DNA of 64,000 nt, from positions 1 through 64,000 of the forward strand of contig NZ_VKAC01000010.1 in assembly GCF_008041935.1 (NCBI RefSeq), given 5' to 3'. The translations under genes were made by a program, and so were the position numbers. The notes beneath the pieces are model-generated. The model ran no database searches, was not told where the DNA came from, and saw nothing but the letters and a program-made list of their open reading frames with translations. Source of the DNA: Quadrisphaera setariae. Its GTDB lineage: Bacteria > Actinomycetota > Actinomycetes > Actinomycetales > Quadrisphaeraceae. Below are positions 17,102 through 26,749 of this stretch, piece by piece; the stretch's first letter is position 1; every line of letters begins with the position of its first letter.

Positions 17102-18138
17102 GCGACGCTCCTCTCCCACACCAGCAAGACCTTCCCCACGTGCGCGCCCGCCTCGAGGTCGGCGTGGGCCCTGCGCACGGCACCCGCGGCCTGGGCGGAC
17201 GTCGTCCCGGCGGGCACGGCCACCCGCTCGGAGACCACGGGCCGCACGGTGCCCTCGGCGACCAGCGGCCACACGTGCTCCACCACGCTCGCGCAGATCG
17301 CCGCCTTGCCGTCGGGTCCGTCCACGGGCCGCGCGCGCAGCGTGGCGCCCAGCAGCGACAGGCGCTTGGACGTCAGCAGGCCGAGGTCCACCTCGCCGCG
17401 CCGCCCGCCCTGCATCCCCACCTGCACGAGCCGCCCGCCGGTGGCCAGCACCTGCAGGTTGCGCTCCAGGTAGGGACCGCCGACCACGTCGAGCACCACG
17501 TCCGCGCCGCGGCCGCCGGTGGCCGAGCGCACCTCCTCGACGAAGTCCTGGCGGGAGTAGTCGACCAGCACGGTCGCGCCGAGGTCGGCGCAGGCGCGCA
17601 GCTTGCGCTCGCTGCCCGCGGTCACCGCCACCACGGCCCCGGCCTGGCGGGCCAGCTGCACGGCCATCGTGCCGACGCCGCTCGCGCCGCCGTGCACGAG
17701 GAGCACCTCGCCCGGTCGCAGCCCCGCGCTCATGAACACCGTCGACCAGACGGTGGCGGCCACCTCGGGCAGCGCCGCCGCGTCCACGAGGTCCAGCCCG
17801 GCGGGCACCGGCATGACCTGCCCCACCGGCACCGCCACGCGCTCGGCGTAGCCGCCCCCGGCCAGCAGCGCGCAGGCCGCGTCGCCGACGCGCAGCTCGG
17901 TCGCGTCCTCGACGCCCGCGCCGAGCGCGGCGACGCGGCCGGAGACCTCCAGCCCGAGCACGTCGCTGGCTCCGGGAGGCGGCGGGTACTTCCCCTCGCG
18001 CTGCATGAGGTCGGCGCGGTTCACCCCGGAGGCGACCACGTCGAGCAGCACCTCGCCGGGACCCGGCTCCGGGTCCGGCACCTCGGCCAGCTCCAGCGCC
18101 TCCGGGCCCCCGGGGGATCGGACCAGCACGGCACGCAC
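17098..18138 (-). CDS. NAD(P)H quinone oxidoreductase (zeta-crystallin/PIG3 type MDR)
   Basis: This 346-residue zinc-free medium-chain reductase has SGVNRADLMQREGKYPPPPG (PIG3-type signature), the nucleotide loop GGASGVGTMAVQLARQ and the LVQVGMQGG segment. It lacks the structural-zinc cysteines of alcohol dehydrogenases. It should reduce quinones by NADPH. The GTG start follows the MobA-like gene by 10 bases and the stop overlaps the bpa start, so it forms one minus-strand operon with both. Confidence 0.85.
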   Translation of the reverse strand: MRAVLVRSPGGPEALELAEVPDPEPGPGEVLLDVVASGVNRADLMQREGKYPPPPGASDVLGLEVSGRVAALGAGVEDATELRVGDAACALLAGGGYAERVAVPVGQVMPVPAGLDLVDAAALPEVAATVWSTVFMSAGLRPGEVLLVHGGASGVGTMAVQLARQAGAVVAVTAGSERKLRACADLGATVLVDYSRQDFVEEVRSATGGRGADVVLDVVGGPYLERNLQVLATGGRLVQVGMQGGRRGEVDLGLLTSKRLSLLGATLRARPVDGPDGKAAICASVVEHVWPLVAEGTVRPVVSERVAVPAGTTSAQAAGAVRRAHADLEAGAHVGKVLLVWERSVA

Positions 18139-18148
18139 CTCGCCGACC

Positions 18149-18844
18149 CTACGCAGGCCCGGCCCCGCGCGCCCTGCGGAGGCGGTGGAGGTGCTCGAGC
18201 CGCTCGAGGTCCCCGGGGGAGTCGACGTCGGCGAGCAGGTCCGCGTCCACGGCCACCTCCACGAGGCGGTCCGCGGGGGGCAGCAGACGGGCGGCCGGCA
18301 GCCCGGCCAGCCCCTGCTCGCGACCCAGCTCCGCGACGCGACCGGCCAGCGCGCCGGCGCGGTGCGCCGCCACGAGCACCTGCCGCCGGCCGCCCGCGTC
18401 CACCGCCACCGCCGCCTCGGCCCCCGGGCTCCGGGACAGGGCGGACAGCAGCGCCGGCACCGCCGCCGCGGCGTGCGGGGCGTCACCCGGCAGGACGACG
18501 ACGACGTCGAGCCCGTCCTGGGCGAGCCCGTCCCCGCGGGCCGCCGGGACGGCGCCGGCGAGGAGGGTGGCGACCCCCGCCGCCAGCGCCGCCGCGGGCC
18601 CGCCGCCCGGGGGCTCCTCGCGGCACCGCAGCACCGGCCGGTCCACCTCCAGCGCCAGCGGGCGCGGCGGCCCCACCAGCGCCACCGGCACCCCGGCGGG
18701 CAGGCCGTCCAGCAGGTGTTCGAGCAGGCCACGGCCCCCCAGGTCGAGCGCCGGCTTGTCGACGCCGCCCAGGCGGGAACCCCGCCCACCGGCCGGCACG
18801 ACCACCCCCCACGCGGGTGCTGGCGGGCGCGTGGGGGCGGACAC
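18149..18844 (-). CDS. MobA-like nucleotidyltransferase (molybdenum cofactor guanylyltransferase type)
   Basis: This 231-residue protein has the NTP-transferase signature VVVPAGGRGSRLGGVDKPAL at the N-terminus, VVLPGDAPH for the metal-binding Asp, and DVDSPGDLERL near the C-terminus, all usual in MobA-like proteins that attach GMP or CMP to molybdopterin. The GTG start is chosen because upstream codons run into the non-coding gap before the conservon. Another sugar-nucleotidyl transferase role cannot be ruled out. Confidence 0.72.
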   Translation of the reverse strand: MSAPTRPPAPAWGVVVPAGGRGSRLGGVDKPALDLGGRGLLEHLLDGLPAGVPVALVGPPRPLALEVDRPVLRCREEPPGGGPAAALAAGVATLLAGAVPAARGDGLAQDGLDVVVVLPGDAPHAAAAVPALLSALSRSPGAEAAVAVDAGGRRQVLVAAHRAGALAGRVAELGREQGLAGLPAARLLPPADRLVEVAVDADLLADVDSPGDLERLEHLHRLRRARGAGPA

Positions 18845-18977
18845 CCGGGGATCCTCCCGCGGGCCGCCCTCGGTCGGCCCGTCGACGCAGCGCCAGACCT
18901 GGGGGAGGATGTGCCCCGGAGTGCGCCGGTCGGGTGACGGGTCCACTCGACGTGAGCACGCACCTCGGAAGGTGGAC

Positions 18978-21900
18978 ATGGTCCGCAACCTCAGCATCAG
19001 GTCCCGGATCCTGGCCGTCCTGGCGGTGCCGGTCCTGGTGCTCGTGGCGGCAGCGGCCGTCTTCTCCTGGAACGGCTTCGCCGCCGCGCGCGACGCCGCC
19101 GCGCTGCGAGGCGCCGTGCAGGCCGCGCGGGACGTCCCCGCCCTGGTCGCCGCCCTCGACACCGAGCGCACCGCGTCCACGAGGGTGCTCGGCGGAGACG
19201 CCGCGGCCTCCACCGACCTCTCCCAGGCCCGCTCCGCCACCGACGCCCTGCTCGAGCGCTCCACCCGCGCCCTGCAGCAGGTCGACACGGGCCGCCTCGG
19301 CGAGGAGCCCGGCCGAGCCGTGGCCGCGGCGCTCGCCACCGCCGGCCAGGTGCGCGACGTCCGGGCCCTCGTCGACCAGGGCCAGCAGAGCCCCACCTTC
19401 GTCTCCGCCACCTACGAGACGGCCATCGGCGCGCAGAGCGAGCTGCCCGGCGCGCTCGCGGAGGACGCCGACCCTGCCGGCGCCGACGCCCTGCGGGCCG
19501 CCAGCGCGGTCCAGCAGCAGATCGGCCTGCTCGCGGACGAGCGCGACGTCGGCACGCGCGCCCTCACCACGAGCATCGGCATCAGCACGGCGGAGCGGTC
19601 CAGCCTGCTGGGCCTGACCGCGCAGATCTCCACCAACCGCAGCGAGGCCGTGCGCCTCGCCCGCAGCGCCGGTGTGCAGATCCCCCAGCCCAGCGTGGCG
19701 TTCGTCCAGCTGCGCACCGCCGTGGAGGCGGACCCGGGCGCCGGCTTCGCCCTGCCGTCGGTCGAGTCCTGGCGCTCCGCGCTGAACTCGGAGATCGCCG
19801 CCCTGGGCCCCTCCGCGCAGGCGCTGTCCGCCGCGAGCCTGGACGCCGTGACCCAGCAGGCCGACAGCGCCCGCACCACGGCGATCGCCGTGACCGCGGG
19901 GGCGCTCGCCGCCGTCCTCGTGCCGCTGCTCATCGCGCTGCTCATCGCCCGCGGCATCACCGAGCCGCTGCGGGCGCTCACCCGCGCCGCGGGCGACGTG
20001 CGCGAGCGCCTGCCCCGCCTCGTGGAGGCCGCTCACTCCGGGGACGGCACCGACAGCGCCGACGGCGCCGCGCCCGAGGCCGAGCTCGAGCCGATCCCGG
20101 TGCGGGGTCGCGACGAGGTCGGCCGCCTGGCCACGGCCTTCAACGAGGTGAACGCCACGACGGTTCAGGTGGCCCGGGAGCAGGCGGCGCTGCGCTCCTC
20201 CATCGCGAGCACCTTCGTCACCGTGGCCCGCCGCGACCAGGCCCTGCTCAACCGGCAGCTGGCGTTCATCGACGGCCTCGAGCGCGCTGAGGAGGACCCC
20301 CAGACCCTCGAGGACCTCTTCACCCTCGACCACCTCGCCACCCGCATGCGGCGCAACGCCGAGTCGCTGCTGGTGCTCGCCGGCATCGACAGCGGGCGCC
20401 GCCTGCGCGCCCCGATGCCGCTGTCGGACGTGGTCCGCACCGCGTCCAGCGAGATCGAGGACTACCGCCGGGTCGACCTCGCGCTCGGTGCGGACCCGGC
20501 CGTGCTGGGCCACCTCGCGCTGCCCGCCGCGCACCTGCTGGCGGAGCTGCTCGAGAACGCCACCCGCTCCTCCGACCCCTCCACCCGCGTGCGCGTGGCG
20601 ACGTCGCCGTCGCCCTGGGGCGTGCTGCTGACCGTGACCGACGAGGGCATCGGCATGACCCCCGCCCAGCGCGCCGAGGTGGCCGCCCGCCTGGCCGACC
20701 CGTCGGCGAGCGCGGCCGTCGGCGCCTCCGAGCTCGGCTACTTCGTGGTGGGCCGCATCGCGCGCCGCCTGGGCGCCACGGTGGAGGTCCACGCCGGGGC
20801 CGCCCGGGGCACCGTGGTGGCCGTCTCGCTGCCGGCGTCGGTGTTCGCCGGGACCGTCCAGGCGGCCGACCCCGGCACCCGGGCGTCCCAGCCCGCGCTG
20901 CCCGTGCGGGCGACCTCCACCGGAGCGCTCCCGGCGGTCCGCCTGCCCGAGACGGCCGCCGCGGCGGTGCCCGGCCCGCTGCCCGTCGCCGCGCGCGCTG
21001 CGGAGGCGGCGGCCGCCGCCTCCGAGCAGGCACCCGCCGCTGCGACGACGACGGGTGGCCTCCCGCGCCGCGCCCCGCGCGCGGCGCAGGCGGCCCAGGG
21101 CGTGCAGAGGGCCCGCGCGGCCACCGGGCAGCTCTCAGCGGTCGCGCCCGTGTCCTCAGCGTCCTCAGCGTCCTCGGCACCGGCCGCGGCGCCGAAGCCG
21201 GCGGCCGCAGGCGCCGTGGAGCGGCCCGGCGCCCCGGTCGACCCGGCGGTGGCCCGCCGCAGCGCGGTGTTCCGCACCTTCACCTCGCGCCGCTCGGACC
21301 TCGGGACCGCCCCGGAGGCCCCCCGCGAGATCGACCTCACCGCCCTCCGGTCCCCGCTGGAGGCCGCCGCGCCCACGGGGGCCGCGACGGCGCCGGCCGC
21401 AGCGTCGAGCGCCGCGGAGCCCCGCGCCGTCGCGCCCGCGGTCTCGCTCTCGGCGCTCGAGGAGGCCGTGGAGCCGTACTCGCCCACCACCACCCCGGCG
21501 AGCGGGGGCGCGGCTCTGCCGGCCCGCGAGGTCGAGCGCTCCCGCGGCGGTCACGCCGCCCCCAGGCGCGGTCTGTTCCAGCGGCTCACCACCGGCTCGC
21601 TGCCCGCCGTCCCGGCTGCCGAGCCCGCCCCGGCTGCCCCGGAGCAGAGCGAGGCGGCCGAGGCGGCCGAGGTGCGCCCCATGACGCGCCGCGAGCTGCG
21701 CGCGCTGGAGGCGAGCGGTCGCCTGACCGCCGTGCGCGGCCCGCGCACGGGCCCGCAGCGCGCCACCGCACCGAAGACCGGTCCGCAGCGAGCGGTGCTG
21801 CCGCCCGCTCCGCAGACCCCGCCCTCGCGCTCTGCGGCGCCGCTGCCCGAGCCCGCGGCGTCCCGGCCCGCCCCGGCGCCCGTGGCGCCGCCGCTGGTGC

Positions 21901-22430
21901 CCGCACCCACCGCCGTGGTGACGGGGCCGATCACCGGCCCGACGCAGCTGCCGGCCGGTCTCGTCCTCCCTGCCGACGAGACCCCGTTCACGCCGGTGTC
22001 CTCGGCCTCCGGGGCCGGTGCGGCGTCGCTGCCGCGCCGCTCGCCGGGTGCACCCGCAGCTGCGGAGGGCGGGTCCGACCGGGCCGCCGGGTGGCTCGCC
22101 CAGCCGGGCGCCCCGCTGCGGCCGCTGCGCTCGATGCCGCCGGCCACCGGCGTCTCCCCGGCCCTGGCCTCCTTCGAGACCGGTCGCATCCCCCGGGAGC
22201 CCTACCGACCGTCAGCGCACGCCTCGGGCGCAGCGCCCCTGGCGAGGCGGGCACCGTCGTCGTCGCCGTCCTCCTCGGCCCCCCGCAGCGCGGTGGCCCA
22301 GCACCCGCCCCGCCGCCGCGAGCCGTCCGAGGTCCGGAGCATGCTGGCGGGCTACACCAGCGGCGTCAGCCGCGCCCGCCGCACCCCCGCGGGCGCCCAG
22401 AGCGACACCCAGACCAAGGAGGAGCGGTGA
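18978..22430 (+). CDS. Conservon sensor kinase: nitrate/nitrite-sensing domain, HAMP, histidine-kinase ATPase (CvnA type)
   Basis: This 1150-residue protein starts with a membrane segment (residues 8-30), an extracellular Nit domain (about 40-300), a second membrane segment (about 300-325), HAMP, a helical dimerisation part (RRDQALLNRQLAFIDGLE, LDHLATRMRRNAESLLVLAG) and an ATPase domain with N box ELLENATR and G box DEGIGM. As in other conservon kinases the dimer region lacks an obvious H-box, so phosphotransfer is doubtful. About 550 C-terminal residues are Pro/Ala/Ser-rich and look disordered. The ATG has GGAAGGTGG upstream. It overlaps the roadblock gene by 4 bases; the four genes form one operon. 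Confidence 0.88.
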   Translation: MVRNLSIRSRILAVLAVPVLVLVAAAAVFSWNGFAAARDAAALRGAVQAARDVPALVAALDTERTASTRVLGGDAAASTDLSQARSATDALLERSTRALQQVDTGRLGEEPGRAVAAALATAGQVRDVRALVDQGQQSPTFVSATYETAIGAQSELPGALAEDADPAGADALRAASAVQQQIGLLADERDVGTRALTTSIGISTAERSSLLGLTAQISTNRSEAVRLARSAGVQIPQPSVAFVQLRTAVEADPGAGFALPSVESWRSALNSEIAALGPSAQALSAASLDAVTQQADSARTTAIAVTAGALAAVLVPLLIALLIARGITEPLRALTRAAGDVRERLPRLVEAAHSGDGTDSADGAAPEAELEPIPVRGRDEVGRLATAFNEVNATTVQVAREQAALRSSIASTFVTVARRDQALLNRQLAFIDGLERAEEDPQTLEDLFTLDHLATRMRRNAESLLVLAGIDSGRRLRAPMPLSDVVRTASSEIEDYRRVDLALGADPAVLGHLALPAAHLLAELLENATRSSDPSTRVRVATSPSPWGVLLTVTDEGIGMTPAQRAEVAARLADPSASAAVGASELGYFVVGRIARRLGATVEVHAGAARGTVVAVSLPASVFAGTVQAADPGTRASQPALPVRATSTGALPAVRLPETAAAAVPGPLPVAARAAEAAAAASEQAPAAATTTGGLPRRAPRAAQAAQGVQRARAATGQLSAVAPVSSASSASSAPAAAPKPAAAGAVERPGAPVDPAVARRSAVFRTFTSRRSDLGTAPEAPREIDLTALRSPLEAAAPTGAATAPAAASSAAEPRAVAPAVSLSALEEAVEPYSPTTTPASGGAALPAREVERSRGGHAAPRRGLFQRLTTGSLPAVPAAEPAPAAPEQSEAAEAAEVRPMTRRELRALEASGRLTAVRGPRTGPQRATAPKTGPQRAVLPPAPQTPPSRSAAPLPEPAASRPAPAPVAPPLVPAPTAVVTGPITGPTQLPAGLVLPADETPFTPVSSASGAGAASLPRRSPGAPAAAEGGSDRAAGWLAQPGAPLRPLRSMPPATGVSPALASFETGRIPREPYRPSAHASGAAPLARRAPSSSPSSSAPRSAVAQHPPRRREPSEVRSMLAGYTSGVSRARRTPAGAQSDTQTKEER

Positions 22431-22912
22431 CAGCTCAGACCGGCCAGAGCACCCAGGCGCCGGCGGGAGGGGAGACGACCGCCGCGGGCTTCAGCTGGCT
22501 CCTGGACGACTTCGTCCGCCGCGTGCCGGGTGCTCGCAACACCCTGGCGGTCTCCGCCGACGGCCTGCTCATGGCGATGTCCGCCGACCTCGACCGCACC
22601 GAGGGGGACCAGCTCTCCGCGATCGTGGCGGGCATGTCGAGCCTCACGCGCGGCGCGGCCCGCCAGCTGCGCGGCGGCGAGGTCCGCCAGGCCATCGTCG
22701 AGATGGACGAGCTGTTCCTGTTCACCATGAGCGTGTCGGACGGGTCCGTGCTCGCCGTGGTCGCCGACGCCTCCTGCGACGTCGGCATGGTCGGCTACGA
22801 GATGGCGATGCTCGTCTCCCGCGCCGACGCCGCGCTGACCCCGCAGCTGGTGGCGGAGATGCGCGCCGCCCTCCCGGTGGACGGGCCCGGACGCTCCCCC
22901 CGGGAGGGGTGA
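22427..22912 (+). CDS. Roadblock/LC7-domain protein (CvnB type)
   Basis: This 161-residue protein has the roadblock fold typical of the second conservon protein (SWLLDDFVRRVPGARNTLAVSADGLLMAMS). Such proteins bind and regulate the partner small GTPase. The GTG start overlaps the kinase stop; the DUF742 gene follows 3 bases after its own stop. Confidence 0.9.
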   Translation: MTAQTGQSTQAPAGGETTAAGFSWLLDDFVRRVPGARNTLAVSADGLLMAMSADLDRTEGDQLSAIVAGMSSLTRGAARQLRGGEVRQAIVEMDELFLFTMSVSDGSVLAVVADASCDVGMVGYEMAMLVSRADAALTPQLVAEMRAALPVDGPGRSPREG

Positions 22913-22915
22913 GCG

Positions 22916-23356
22916 GTGGTCAGCGACCACGCCGGTCGTCGCGCGGACGCGCTCGACGACCACGACGACGGCGAGGAGCTCCCCACCGTCCGTCCCTACG
23001 CCGTGGCCGGGGGCCGGCGCGCCCCGAGCGCCGCCGAGCTGCCGCTGGAGGCGCTCGTGCAGGCGCTGGGGGCCCCCGCGACGGGCATGACCCGCGAGTG
23101 CCGCAGCATCCTCGAGCTCACCGCCTCCGGGTGGCTCTCGGTGGCCGAGCTGTCCGCGCACGTCCGCCTCCCCGTGCCCGTGGCGCGGGTGGTCATCGCC
23201 GACCTGCAGCGTTCCGGCGCCGTGCGGGTCCACGCCCCCGTCCTGCCCCCCGTCGGGGCCTCGCGCGGCGGTGCCGCCGGCCGCGCGGGGGACTGGGCGC
23301 CCTCGTCCCCCCGCAGCGTCCTGGAGAGCGTCCTCGATGGCATCAGCAGCCTCTGA
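22916..23356 (+). CDS. DUF742 protein (CvnC type)
   Basis: This 146-residue protein has the DUF742 core: TVRPYAVAGGR near residue 25, then CRSILELTASGWLSVAELSAHVRLPVPVARVVIADL, which resembles a winged-helix, and a short variable tail. It is the third conservon member and may link the roadblock-GTPase module to another partner. Its 3' end overlaps the GTPase start by 20 bases. Confidence 0.88.
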   Translation: MVSDHAGRRADALDDHDDGEELPTVRPYAVAGGRRAPSAAELPLEALVQALGAPATGMTRECRSILELTASGWLSVAELSAHVRLPVPVARVVIADLQRSGAVRVHAPVLPPVGASRGGAAGRAGDWAPSSPRSVLESVLDGISSL

Positions 23357-23930
23357 CACCGTGGTCGAGACCGGCGGCGAGGCACCGACCACCGTCAAGA
23401 TCGTCATCGCCGGCGGATTCGCGGTGGGGAAGACGACCTTCATCGGGTCGCTGTCCGACATCGAGCCGCTGAGCACCGAGGCGGCCATGACCGAGCACTC
23501 GGTAGGCGTCGACGACGCCGGCGGCGTCAGCGACCGCAAGACCACCACCACGGTGGCCATGGACTTCGGCCGCATCGCGCTGCCGGGCAACCTCTGGCTG
23601 TACCTGTTCGGGACGCCCGGCCAGGACCGGTTCCTCTTCATGTGGGACGACCTCGTCCGCGGCGCCATCGGCGCGGTCGTGCTGGTCGACACCGAGCGCC
23701 TGGAGCAGTGCTTCTCCGCCGTCGACTACTTCGAGCAGCGCGGCATCCCCTTCGTGGTGGCCGTCAACTGCTTCGACGGCGTGGCCCGGCACGAGCTGGA
23801 GGACGTCCGCGAGGCCCTCGCCGTCCCCGACCACGTGCCGGTGCTCTACACCGACGCCCGCGCGCGCCCCGCCACCAAGCAGGCCCTCGTGACGCTGGTG
23901 CAGCTGGCGGTGCAGCAGCTCGCCGCCTGA
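23337..23930 (+). CDS. Conservon small GTPase (CvnD type, MglA-like)
   Basis: This 197-residue P-loop GTPase has G1 [10 protein letters not shown], switch [11 protein letters not shown] and the base-specificity element as VNCFDG, a conservon variant of NKxD. With the roadblock protein it forms a pair like MglA/MglB, which set cell polarity in gliding bacteria. The ATG lies inside the end of the DUF742 gene, indicating tight translational coupling. Confidence 0.9.
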   Translation: MASAASDTVVETGGEAPTTVKIVIAGGFAVGKTTFIGSLSDIEPLSTEAAMTEHSVGVDDAGGVSDRKTTTTVAMDFGRIALPGNLWLYLFGTPGQDRFLFMWDDLVRGAIGAVVLVDTERLEQCFSAVDYFEQRGIPFVVAVNCFDGVARHELEDVREALAVPDHVPVLYTDARARPATKQALVTLVQLAVQQLAA

Positions 23931-23976
23931 GGGCAGGACGCCGGTGCCCTCCACCCGGGGGACCTGCGGAAGATCC

Positions 23977-24933
23977 GTGACGCCCAGGGTGTTCGATGCG
24001 GACGTGCGCATCTACGACGACGTCACGCAGCTGGTCGGCCGCACCCCGCTGGTGCGCCTCAACCGCCTCGCCGAGGGCGCGGTGGCCGAGGTGGTCGCCA
24101 AGCTCGAGTTCTACAACCCCTCCGCCAGCGTGAAGGACCGCATCGCGGTCGCCATGCTCGACGCCGCCGAGGCGTCGGGGGAGCTGCAGCCGGGTGGCAC
24201 CGTCGTGGAGGCCACCAGCGGCAACACGGGCATCGGCCTGGCCATGGCGGGAGCGGCCCGCGGCTACCGCGTGGTGCTGACCATGCCCGAGACGATGAGC
24301 CTGGAGCGGCGCGCGCTGCTGAAGGCGTACGGCGCCGAGGTGGTGCTCACCCCGGGCAGCGAGGGCATGAAGGGCGCCGTCGCCCGGGCCGTCGAGGTCG
24401 CCGCCGAGCGGGGCGCGGTGCAGGTGCGCCAGTTCGCCAACGCCGCCAACCCCGAGGTGCACCGCCGCACCACCGCCGAGGAGATCTGGGAGGACACCGA
24501 CGGCCGCGTCGACGTGGTCGTCGCCGGCATCGGCACCGGAGGCACCATCACCGGTGTCGGGCAGGTGCTCAAGCAGCGCAAGCCCGGCCTGCGGATGGTC
24601 GCGGTGGAGCCGAAGGAGTCCCCGATCCTCAACGGCGGGCAGCCCGGGCCCCACAAAATCCAGGGCATCGGCCCCAACTTCGTGCCCGAGGTCCTCGACA
24701 CGTCGATCTACGACGAGGTCGTCGACGTCGACATCGACACCTCCGTCGCCTGGGCTCGCCGGGCGGCCTCCGAGGAGGGCATCCTCGCGGGGCTGTCCTC
24801 CGGCGCCGCCCTGTCGGCCGCCGTGCAGGTGGCCAGCCGCCCCGAGATGGAGGGGAAGCTGGTCGTCGTCGTCATCCCCAGCTTCGGGGAGCGCTACCTG
24901 TCGACGGTCCTCTACAGCGACCTCATGCAGTGA
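23977..24933 (+). CDS. cysK: Cysteine synthase (O-acetylserine sulfhydrylase)
   Basis: This PLP enzyme joins sulfide with O-acetylserine to make cysteine. The PLP lysine is Lys53 (NPSASVKDR), the phosphate loop is TSGNTGIG and the GIGTGGT loop follows. It is about 318 residues from this GTG, which has CGGAAG upstream; another GTG 27 bases further in gives the more usual N-terminus ([16 protein letters not shown]), and one 33 bases upstream is also open. The stop overlaps the cysE start, so the two enzymes that form the cysteine synthase complex are made together. Confidence 0.9.
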   Translation: MTPRVFDADVRIYDDVTQLVGRTPLVRLNRLAEGAVAEVVAKLEFYNPSASVKDRIAVAMLDAAEASGELQPGGTVVEATSGNTGIGLAMAGAARGYRVVLTMPETMSLERRALLKAYGAEVVLTPGSEGMKGAVARAVEVAAERGAVQVRQFANAANPEVHRRTTAEEIWEDTDGRVDVVVAGIGTGGTITGVGQVLKQRKPGLRMVAVEPKESPILNGGQPGPHKIQGIGPNFVPEVLDTSIYDEVVDVDIDTSVAWARRAASEEGILAGLSSGAALSAAVQVASRPEMEGKLVVVVIPSFGERYLSTVLYSDLMQ

Positions 24934-25538
24934 GCCAGCAGCCGCCGCGCTCGTGGCGCGAGCGGGTGCGCGAGGACGTCGACGCGGTGCTCCTGCGCGA
25001 CCCCGCCGCCCACTCGCGCCTCGAGGTGGTGCTCACCTCCCCGGGCCTGCACGCGCTGTGGGCCCACCGCGCCGCGCACGCCCTGTGGCGGCGCGGCCCG
25101 GAAGGCCGGCTGCCGGCCAGGCTGCTCGCGCACTGGGCCCGCCGCCGCACCGGCGTGGAGGTCCACCCCGCGGCGCGCCTGGGCCGGCGGATCGTCATCG
25201 ACCACGGCATGGGCGTGGTGATCGGCGAGACCGCCGTCGTCGGTGACGACGTGCTGCTCTACCACGGCACCACCCTCGGCGGCCGCGTCAGCGGTCTGCA
25301 GGGCGAGCAGCAGGGACGCCGGCACCCCACCGTGGGAGACCGGGCGGTCCTCGGTGCCGGTGCGACCGTGCTGGGGGCGGTGCGGGTCGGCGACGACGCC
25401 CGCGTGGGCGCTGGCGCCGTCGTCCTCGTGGACGTCCCCGACGGGGCCACAGCGGTCGGGATCCCCGCCCGGGTGCTGCTCCCGCGCCCTGCCGCAGACG
25501 GCGGTCAGCCGCAGGAGCCGGCGGCCGACCCGTCCTGA
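24930..25538 (+). CDS. cysE: Serine O-acetyltransferase
   Basis: This 202-residue protein makes O-acetylserine from serine and acetyl-CoA. It has the left-handed beta-helix hexapeptide repeats (about residues 70-180), with the active-site stretch [16 protein letters not shown] and the YHGTTLGG loop. The C-terminus ends in a Pro/Gln-rich tail without the usual terminal Ile, which in other CysE proteins inserts into the CysK active site. GTG start overlaps the cysK stop. Confidence 0.9.
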   Translation: MSQQPPRSWRERVREDVDAVLLRDPAAHSRLEVVLTSPGLHALWAHRAAHALWRRGPEGRLPARLLAHWARRRTGVEVHPAARLGRRIVIDHGMGVVIGETAVVGDDVLLYHGTTLGGRVSGLQGEQQGRRHPTVGDRAVLGAGATVLGAVRVGDDARVGAGAVVLVDVPDGATAVGIPARVLLPRPAADGGQPQEPAADPS

Positions 25539-25582
25539 CCCCCGCCGGGTCCGCTGCGGGTCAGCACCGGGTCAGCTGCGGG

Positions 25583-26623
25583 TCAGCTGCGGGGGTCGTT
25601 CCCGTCGTCCTGGGAACGCAGGAAGGCCTCCAGCTGCGCGGCGAGCTCGTCGCCGTCGGCCACCTCGTCCTCGGGCAGGTGCGGGGAGACCAGCGACGGT
25701 CCGGTCAGACCGCGACCGGCGGCCACGGCGTCGTACTGGTGCTCCAGCGCCGCCACGGCCTCGCGGGTCTCTGCGGACGCCGCCACCTGCTCGTCCACCT
25801 GGGCGAGCACCTCGACGCCGGTGGCGGCGAGGTCGGTGATCGCGGCCTCCAGCTCCAGGCCCGTGGCCTGGGCCAGCGCCTCCAGCAGCGCCACGGCCGA
25901 CGGCGGGAAGGTGGTGGAGCCGAGGTAGTGGGGCACGTGCACCGAGAAGCCCATGGACGGCAGCCCCGCTCGGGCCAGCGACAGCTCCACGAAGGCACCG
26001 GCGTGACCGGGCACGACGACGGCGTCGAACCACCGCGGCCGCCCTGCGATGAGCGCGCGGTCGCTGGCGTGGGCGGTGAGGGACGCCGGGCGGGTGTGCG
26101 GCGCCGCCCACGGGATGCCCTGCAGCGAGACCGCCAGGCGCGCCTGCGCGCGCTGCGCCAGCTGGTGGACCGCGGCGGCGAAGCGCTGCCAGTGCAGGTC
26201 GGGCTCGGAGCCCGCCAGCAGCAGGAACGGCGTGCCGGCCTCGTCGAGCACCTCGTGGAGCACGAGCTCGGGCAGGTCGGCGTCCTCGAACCGGTCGCCG
26301 CTGAAGGTCATCGGGGGGCGGCGGCCGCGGTAGTCGTGCACGAGGTCGACGTCGAACCGCGCCAGCACCCGCGACTCCAGCCGGCCCAGCAGGTGGGTGG
26401 CCACCAGCTGCGACGCCGCCCCGGCGTCGACGAAGCCGGTGAGGGCGTGCACCAGCACGGGCCCCCGGGCGGCCTCGCCCCCAGCAGCCGCGCTCGTGAG
26501 GGGGGTCGGCTCGCCGACCACCTCGTACAGGTCCTCCGGTGCCAGCACCGCTCCTCCGTCCCTCCGCGCGCTCGTGCGCAGACTGCGCCTGGTGCGCTCA
26601 ACACCGTCGGCCTCCTGAACCAT
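25583..26623 (-). CDS. PAC2-family (proteasome assembly chaperone-like) protein
   Basis: This 346-residue protein has the actinobacterial PAC2 pattern: VLVHALTGFVDAGAASQ, then YRGRRPPMTF, FLLLAGSEPDLHW, and VPHYLGSTTFPPSAVALLEAL. Function in bacteria is not established; the name comes from eukaryotic proteasome assembly chaperones. The ATG has a strong GGAGGGG site upstream. It converges with cysE; short tandem GGGTCAGCTGC copies sit in between. Its presence together with bpa is in keeping with a proteasome-bearing actinobacterium. Confidence 0.82.
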   Translation of the reverse strand: MVQEADGVERTRRSLRTSARRDGGAVLAPEDLYEVVGEPTPLTSAAAGGEAARGPVLVHALTGFVDAGAASQLVATHLLGRLESRVLARFDVDLVHDYRGRRPPMTFSGDRFEDADLPELVLHEVLDEAGTPFLLLAGSEPDLHWQRFAAAVHQLAQRAQARLAVSLQGIPWAAPHTRPASLTAHASDRALIAGRPRWFDAVVVPGHAGAFVELSLARAGLPSMGFSVHVPHYLGSTTFPPSAVALLEALAQATGLELEAAITDLAATGVEVLAQVDEQVAASAETREAVAALEHQYDAVAAGRGLTGPSLVSPHLPEDEVADGDELAAQLEAFLRSQDDGNDPRS

Positions 26624-26634
26624 CCCACCCCTCC

Positions 26635-26646
26635 GTGATCATGGAC
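26635..26646. repeat. GTGATCATGGAC repeat copy
   Basis: Exact 12-mer with a TGATCA palindromic core, in the gap upstream of the PAC2 gene. Four such copies lie within 125 bases here, two of them in inverted orientation. Confidence 0.7.
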
Positions 26647-26665
26647 ACCGCCGGCAGCACCGGCC

Positions 26666-26677
26666 GTGATCATGGAC
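26666..26677. repeat. GTGATCATGGAC repeat copy
   Basis: Second exact copy, starting 31 bases after the first and in the same orientation. Confidence 0.7.
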
Positions 26678-26692
26678 GTTGCCAACACCGCC

Positions 26693-26704
26693 GTCCATGA
26701 TCAC
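26693..26704. repeat. GTGATCATGGAC repeat copy, inverted
   Basis: Exact reverse complement (GTCCATGATCAC) of the previous copy. With it the pair can form a 12-bp stem around a 15-base loop. Confidence 0.7.
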
Positions 26705-26749
26705 AAGGCGTGCTGTCGGCAGCTGGGGGCACCTCCCGCTTGCGGGGGA

